In this document: piece after piece, positions 6,287-9,014 of the stretch | Position numbering within the stretch: position 1 is the first letter of the stretch | How the letters are laid out: each line of letters opens with the position of its first letter | Origin: an uncultured Gemmatimonadales bacterium | GTDB taxonomy: Bacteria; Gemmatimonadota; Gemmatimonadetes; Longimicrobiales; Gaopeijiaceae | Direction: 5' to 3' | DNA length: 9,014 nucleotides | NCBI GenBank assembly: GCA_937982605.1 | Contig: CALJLC010000299.1 | Location: 1 to 9,014, forward strand | Notes under the pieces: model-generated | Database searches by the model: none | Told to the model about the DNA's origin: nothing | Seen by the model: the letters and a program-made list of their open reading frames with translations, nothing else | Translations under genes and position numbers: made by a program

Positions 6287-7458
6287 GCGGGCCCGGGCAC
6301 GTCGGCCGCGCGCTCCGCGCGATCACCCTGCCCTGCGTGCTGCTGGTGGTCGCCGGCTTCGCGCCGCCGACCGGGCTCGTCGCGCAAACCCGGGTCGACA
6401 TCGACGTCCCGGTCGTCCCGCCGGCCGACCGGCCGTCGCTCTCCCTGGGAGAGCAGGGCGGAGCCGCATACGAGTTCTACCGGGTCGCGGGCGCCGTCCG
6501 ACTCGACGACGGCCGCCTCGCCGTGCTCGACGTCGGCAGCCACCAGCTCCGGATCTACGCGCCGGACGGCACGTTCGAGCGCGCGCACGGCGGCGAGGGC
6601 GAGGGCCCCGGCGAGTACACCCGACCGGCCCGGCTCTTCCGGACGCCCGGCGACTCGCTGATCGTGTGGGACGCCGGGGCCGTCCGTGCCTCCGTGGTCT
6701 CCCCGGACGACGGCTTCGCCCGCACCGTCGCGCTCGAGCCCCGGCCGGAGGCTCCGACACTCCAGGGCGTCTCGGCATCGGGCCGGCTGGTGGTGTCGGC
6801 GATGCACTTCTCCTTGGAGAACCAGGGGACGCTGACCCGCATGCCCGAGAGCCGATTCCTCCACGGGCCCGACGGCTCGCGGATGGACAGCCTCGGGCTG
6901 GCACCGGGTCGGGCCGGGCTCATCCGCGCCTCTCCGGGACGCGTGGAGGTGCTGGGCCCGCTCGTGGCGGTCACGACGACGTACGGCGTCGGCGCGGAGG
7001 TTCTCTGGGTCGAGACCGGTGAGCAGCACGGCGTCGACGTCCAGAGCCTGGCCACCGGCGAGGCTCGCTCGTTCACGTGGGACGGGCCGCCGCTGGAGAT
7101 GACCGACGCCTTCGTGCGGGCGCTCAAGGAGGAGGCGCTCCGGGGCGTCGACGACCCCGAGATCCGTCGTCAGCTCGAGCGATCGAACGAGATCCGTCCG
7201 GTGCCCGATCGCATCCCCGCGACCCGCAGCGTGCTCGCGGACCGGGAAGGCAACGGCTGGGTGGAGCTCGCCGCTGTACCGGGCGCCGACGGCCCCGCGG
7301 TCTGGATCGTCCTGACGCCGGAGGGGCGCGTCGTGCGCCGCGTCGAGCTCCCGCGGCGCATGACGCTCGCCGACGTCGCCGCGGACCGGATCCTGGTGGT
7401 CGAACGGGACGACTTCGATCTGGAGTACGTGCGGCTCTACGAGCTCGTTCCGGGCTAG
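6283..7458 (+). CDS. Exported 6-bladed beta-propeller (NHL-like) protein
   Basis: A 391-residue predicted extracytoplasmic protein of unknown ligand. The GTG at 6283 overlaps the cupin TGA as GTGA. Starting there gives a basic N-region (GRALRA), a hydrophobic core LPCVLLVVAGF and likely cleavage after GLVA (residue 34). The mature protein shows NHL/6-bladed propeller style blades: GAVRLDDGRLAVLDVGSHQ and LRIYAPDGTFERAHGGEGEG, followed by PGEY (about 70-112). Near the end come SVLADREGNGWVE, VWIVLTPEGRVVRRVELP and RILVVERDDFDLEYVRLYEL. The pattern 'DGRLAVLD...IYAPDGTF...GGEGEGPGEY' is very common in Gemmatimonadota proteins annotated as 6-bladed beta-propeller, the main hint to the host phylum. 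No catalytic motif is seen. Cys18 lies inside the hydrophobic core and is not a convincing lipobox. The stop TAG overlaps the stop of the convergent MDR gene. Confidence 0.85.
   Translation: MSGPGHVGRALRAITLPCVLLVVAGFAPPTGLVAQTRVDIDVPVVPPADRPSLSLGEQGGAAYEFYRVAGAVRLDDGRLAVLDVGSHQLRIYAPDGTFERAHGGEGEGPGEYTRPARLFRTPGDSLIVWDAGAVRASVVSPDDGFARTVALEPRPEAPTLQGVSASGRLVVSAMHFSLENQGTLTRMPESRFLHGPDGSRMDSLGLAPGRAGLIRASPGRVEVLGPLVAVTTTYGVGAEVLWVETGEQHGVDVQSLATGEARSFTWDGPPLEMTDAFVRALKEEALRGVDDPEIRRQLERSNEIRPVPDRIPATRSVLADREGNGWVELAAVPGADGPAVWIVLTPEGRVVRRVELPRRMTLADVAADRILVVERDDFDLEYVRLYELVPG
7455..7458. other. CTAG serving as both stop codons of convergent genes
   Basis: The plus-strand propeller gene stops with TAG at 7456-7458 and the minus-strand oxidoreductase gene stops with TAG read from 7457 to 7455. 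The self-complementary tetramer CTAG therefore ends both genes. There is no intergenic space for a terminator, so transcripts from the two sides are expected to overlap at their 3' ends. No hairpin plus T-run was noticed close by. Confidence 0.9.
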
Positions 7459-8450
7459 GCGGCCGGGCCTCGGGCCAGGTCGACGACGATCTTTCCGCGC
7501 CCCTCCCCGGATTCGAGCCAGCGGATCGCCTCGGGAACCTCCTCGAGCGCGAAGGTCCGCTCGACGACGGGCCGGAGCTCCCCGAGGGACAGGAGCCGAG
7601 CCAGCTCCTCCAGGTCGTCGGGAGTGGCCGAGGAGATGAGGAACGCGACGGTCTTGTCCGAGAGCCTGGACCAGACGGGCCCGAGCAGCATCGCCCGGTT
7701 CGTGGGTCCGCTCGAGCCGCCCACGAACACGTAGCGCCCACCGGAGACCAGCGCGGGGAGGCTCTCGCGGAAAGGACGGTGCGCCGCGGTGTCGACGATC
7801 GCGTCCCACCTCGCGCCCCCGGTCCGGAAGTCCTCCATCGTGTAGTCGATCACGTGGTCCGCCCCGAGTGACCGGACGAGAGCGACGTTGGGCCCGCTGC
7901 AGACGCCGGTCACGTGCGCGCCGTACGCCCGCGCGATCTGCACCGCGAAGGTGCCGACGCCCCCCGAGGCGCCATTGATCAGCACCCGGAGGCCCGGCTC
8001 GGCGTCGGGGGACACCCCCGCACGCCGCAGCGCCTGGAGCGCGGTGAGCGCCGAGCCGGGTACGGCGGCGGCGTCGACCCAGCTCGACCGCGCGGGCTTC
8101 GGCACGAACGCCGTGGCGGGCGCGGCCACATACTCCGCGAAGCCGCCGAAGCCGTGGTCGGCGGTCGAGCCGAAGACCTCGTCCCCGACACGGAGCGACG
8201 TCACCCCCGGCCCGACCGCGTCGACGCGGCCGGAGACGTCCGAGCCGAGGGTGCGGAGCCGTGGACGTCGGAGACCGAAGACCAGACGGACGAGGAACGG
8301 CTGGCCCCGCATCACGTGCCGATCCCCGGTCGCGACGCCCGCGGCGGCGATCCGCACCCGGACTTCCCCCGCCGAGGGCGTCGGCGTCTCGACGTCCTCG
8401 AGGCGCAGGAGCTCGGGGCCACCGTAGCGGTCGAAGACGACCGCCTTCAC
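7455..8450 (-). CDS. Zinc-independent MDR oxidoreductase (NAD(P)-dependent, quinone reductase-like)
   Basis: A 331-residue medium-chain dehydrogenase/reductase, cytoplasmic, that probably transfers hydride from NAD(P)H to a quinone, enone or carbonyl; the substrate is unknown. The GroES-like N-terminal half reads KAVVFDRYGGPELLRLEDVE (2-21), TLGSDVSGRVDAVG (67-80), RVGDEVFG (87-94) and GGFAEYV (102-108). The Rossmann half has PGSALTALQAL (131-141), the nucleotide loop INGASGGVGTFAVQIA (158-173), LGADHVIDY (195-203) and the C-terminal GRGKIVVDL (317-325). Zinc ligands of classical alcohol dehydrogenases are absent (the only cysteine is C184), which places it with the zinc-free QOR/enoyl-reductase-like branch. 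The GTG at 8450 gives the standard VKAVVF start, and an upstream GAGA-type sequence is a weak ribosome site. Its GTG overlaps the TGA of the upstream DUF4386-type gene as GTGA, so the two are coupled. Databases often label such proteins NAD(P)-dependent alcohol dehydrogenase. Confidence 0.9.
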   Translation of the reverse strand: MKAVVFDRYGGPELLRLEDVETPTPSAGEVRVRIAAAGVATGDRHVMRGQPFLVRLVFGLRRPRLRTLGSDVSGRVDAVGPGVTSLRVGDEVFGSTADHGFGGFAEYVAAPATAFVPKPARSSWVDAAAVPGSALTALQALRRAGVSPDAEPGLRVLINGASGGVGTFAVQIARAYGAHVTGVCSGPNVALVRSLGADHVIDYTMEDFRTGGARWDAIVDTAAHRPFRESLPALVSGGRYVFVGGSSGPTNRAMLLGPVWSRLSDKTVAFLISSATPDDLEELARLLSLGELRPVVERTFALEEVPEAIRWLESGEGRGKIVVDLARGPAA

Positions 8451-8827
8451 GATTCTCGCCCGCCCGGGCCGGCCGACTCCGGCATGGGGCCGGCATCGTC
8501 CGCGGGGACGTCGACGCCGCGCACGAGGAGCCAGACGCTGAAGGAGAGCTCCCCCACGAACGCCGGCACGAGCACGATCGCCCCGAAGACGTCGCCGACG
8601 GCCGCGTAGTCGGTGACGAGCGTGCGGGCGAGGCTGTCCGCGAGGTAGCCGAAGGAGGCGAGGATCAGCAGCCCCCCGAGCACCGGAGGCACGTACCGGG
8701 AGCGCAGCACGAGCCAACCGAGCACGCCACAGTACACACCGAAGAAGACCAGTCCGATCGCATAGCCGTAGGCGTGTGCGTCGAGCAGCAGGAGCGTGAG
8801 CGACTCCCGCTCGGGCGTCCCGAGCCC
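8447..8827 (-). pseudogene. DUF4386-type membrane protein, 5' part missing
   Basis: Only the C-terminal half of an integral membrane protein is present, about 126 codons against the usual 210-240 for DUF4386 proteins. Recognisable pieces: LLLLDAHAYGYAIGLVFFGVY with GVLGWLVLRSRYVPPVLGGL, ILASFGYLADSLART, and VGELSFSVWLLVRGVD, giving three hydrophobic membrane segments and a soluble Pro/Gly-rich tail. The function of the family is unknown. No ATG, GTG or TTG lies in frame near the point where family resemblance ends (about 8827). The frame stays open upstream only because it reads the reverse of a Pro-Thr repeat as poly-Arg, and the sole in-frame ATG (8956) gives an implausible Arg-rich leader. 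The 5' half was therefore lost by rearrangement or replaced by an assembly error. The 3' end is intact and overlaps the MDR gene start as GTGA. The DUF4386 assignment is by eye. Confidence 0.7.
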
Positions 8828-8833
8828 CGGGCA

Positions 8834-9014
8834 CGCGCCGCCACCCCGGCCCCGACGCCGGCCTCCGCGCCGACCCCGACGCGCACGCCGACGCCGACGC
8901 CGACGCCCACGCCGACGCCCACGCCGACGCCGACGGTCACCCCGACCCCGACGCAAACGCCGGGCGCCAACGACTGCTGTCAGTGCAGCCTGCCCGCCTG
9001 CGGACCGCCGTTCG
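8834..9014 (+). CDS. Fragment of a secreted Pro-Thr linker/Cys-rich protein (runs off window)
   Basis: In the plus frame whose codons begin at 8834 the translation is an Ala/Pro/Thr stretch (APTPASAPTPTRT), a long Pro-Thr repeat, VTPTPTQTPGAND, then CCQCSLPACGPPF at the very edge. A Pro-Thr spacer leading into a tight Cys cluster is typical of extracellular or cell-surface multidomain proteins, where the repeat is a flexible linker. No start codon or Shine-Dalgarno is visible, and the frame runs back without a boundary into the antisense of the DUF4386 fragment, so this is a piece of a gene, not a complete one. Codon phase and amino acid content favour this frame over the other five, which read poly-Arg or Gly-Val on the minus strand and Ala-Asp/His on the plus strand. 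Function and family are not recognised. Confidence 0.45.
8870..8962 (+). repeat. Degenerate CCGACG hexamer tandem repeat
   Basis: This is a direct run of about fifteen degenerate hexamers of the form CC(G/C)AC(G/C), densest from 8885 to 8935 and interrupted by a GTC codon at 8936 and a CAA codon at 8954. The 6-base period equals one Pro-Thr dipeptide in the plus frame. The third-base variation (ACG/ACC, CCG/CCC) with conserved Pro-Thr coding suggests selection on protein rather than a pure DNA satellite. Such tracts commonly break short-read assemblies, which fits its place at the end of the sequence. Confidence 0.8.

Noticed and set aside
6283..6390. The propeller protein as a lipoprotein anchored by Cys18
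   Set aside because: Cys18 sits in the middle of the hydrophobic core with Pro before it and no lipobox; a signal peptidase I site near GLVA fits better.
6181..8496. A 771-codon minus-strand open frame across the propeller gene and into the MDR region
   Set aside because: It is antisense to the propeller gene and out of frame with the MDR gene. It is Arg/Gly/Pro/Ala-rich with no domain, as expected for reverse-strand reading of very GC-rich codons.
8447..8956. Reading the DUF4386 fragment as a complete 169-residue gene from ATG 8956
   Set aside because: The first 40 or so residues would be almost pure Arg/Gly because they are the reverse of a Pro-Thr coding repeat; no family member has such a leader.
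8870..8962. A CRISPR-like array
   Set aside because: The repeat unit is 6 bases with no unique spacers, and it encodes a Pro-Thr linker.
8665..8970. A minus-strand frame reading a (VG)n repeat protein
   Set aside because: It is another frame of the same hexamer tract running into the DUF4386 fragment out of frame; the Val-Gly pattern follows from the repeat alone.

Overview
The window is GC-rich, gene-dense bacterial chromosomal DNA. Long spurious open frames run antisense to almost every real gene. The gene set suggests a diderm soil or marine lineage, most likely Gemmatimonadota or a close relative. It includes an exported 6-bladed beta-propeller protein of the kind abundant in that phylum, an outer-membrane barrel paired with a lipoprotein, GTG/TTG starts and four-base gene overlaps. 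The phylum is an inference from gene style, not a marker-based assignment. The 9014-base length, a gene cut at the left edge and a low-complexity tract at the right edge suggest a complete metagenomic contig.

Layout: (1) Bases 1-5023, minus strand, form one apparent operon read right to left: alr (alanine racemase), a lipoprotein with two DNRLRE-like modules, an outer-membrane beta-barrel protein coupled to it by ATGA, and mtaB (tRNA methylthiotransferase, cut by the left edge). (2) An 88-base divergent spacer separates alr from the next group. (3) Bases 5112-7458, plus strand, hold mazG, a small cupin and an exported beta-propeller protein, each joined to the next by a four-base ATGA or GTGA overlap. 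(4) Bases 7455-8827, minus strand, hold a zinc-free MDR oxidoreductase preceded by the 3' part of a DUF4386-type membrane protein, again with a GTGA overlap. This unit converges on the propeller gene, and one CTAG supplies both stop codons. (5) From about 8828 to the end, the DUF4386 gene loses its 5' part and the DNA becomes a plus-strand Pro-Thr repeat linker followed by a Cys cluster. This looks like a piece of an unrelated secreted protein.

Functionally the window mixes housekeeping (peptidoglycan D-alanine supply, tRNA A37 modification, NTP house-cleaning) with envelope proteins of unknown role. No RNA genes, mobile elements, phage genes, CRISPR arrays or defence systems are visible. The items most worth a second look are the coupled lipoprotein/barrel pair with its internally duplicated module and the abrupt junction near 8827, which may be an assembly chimera.
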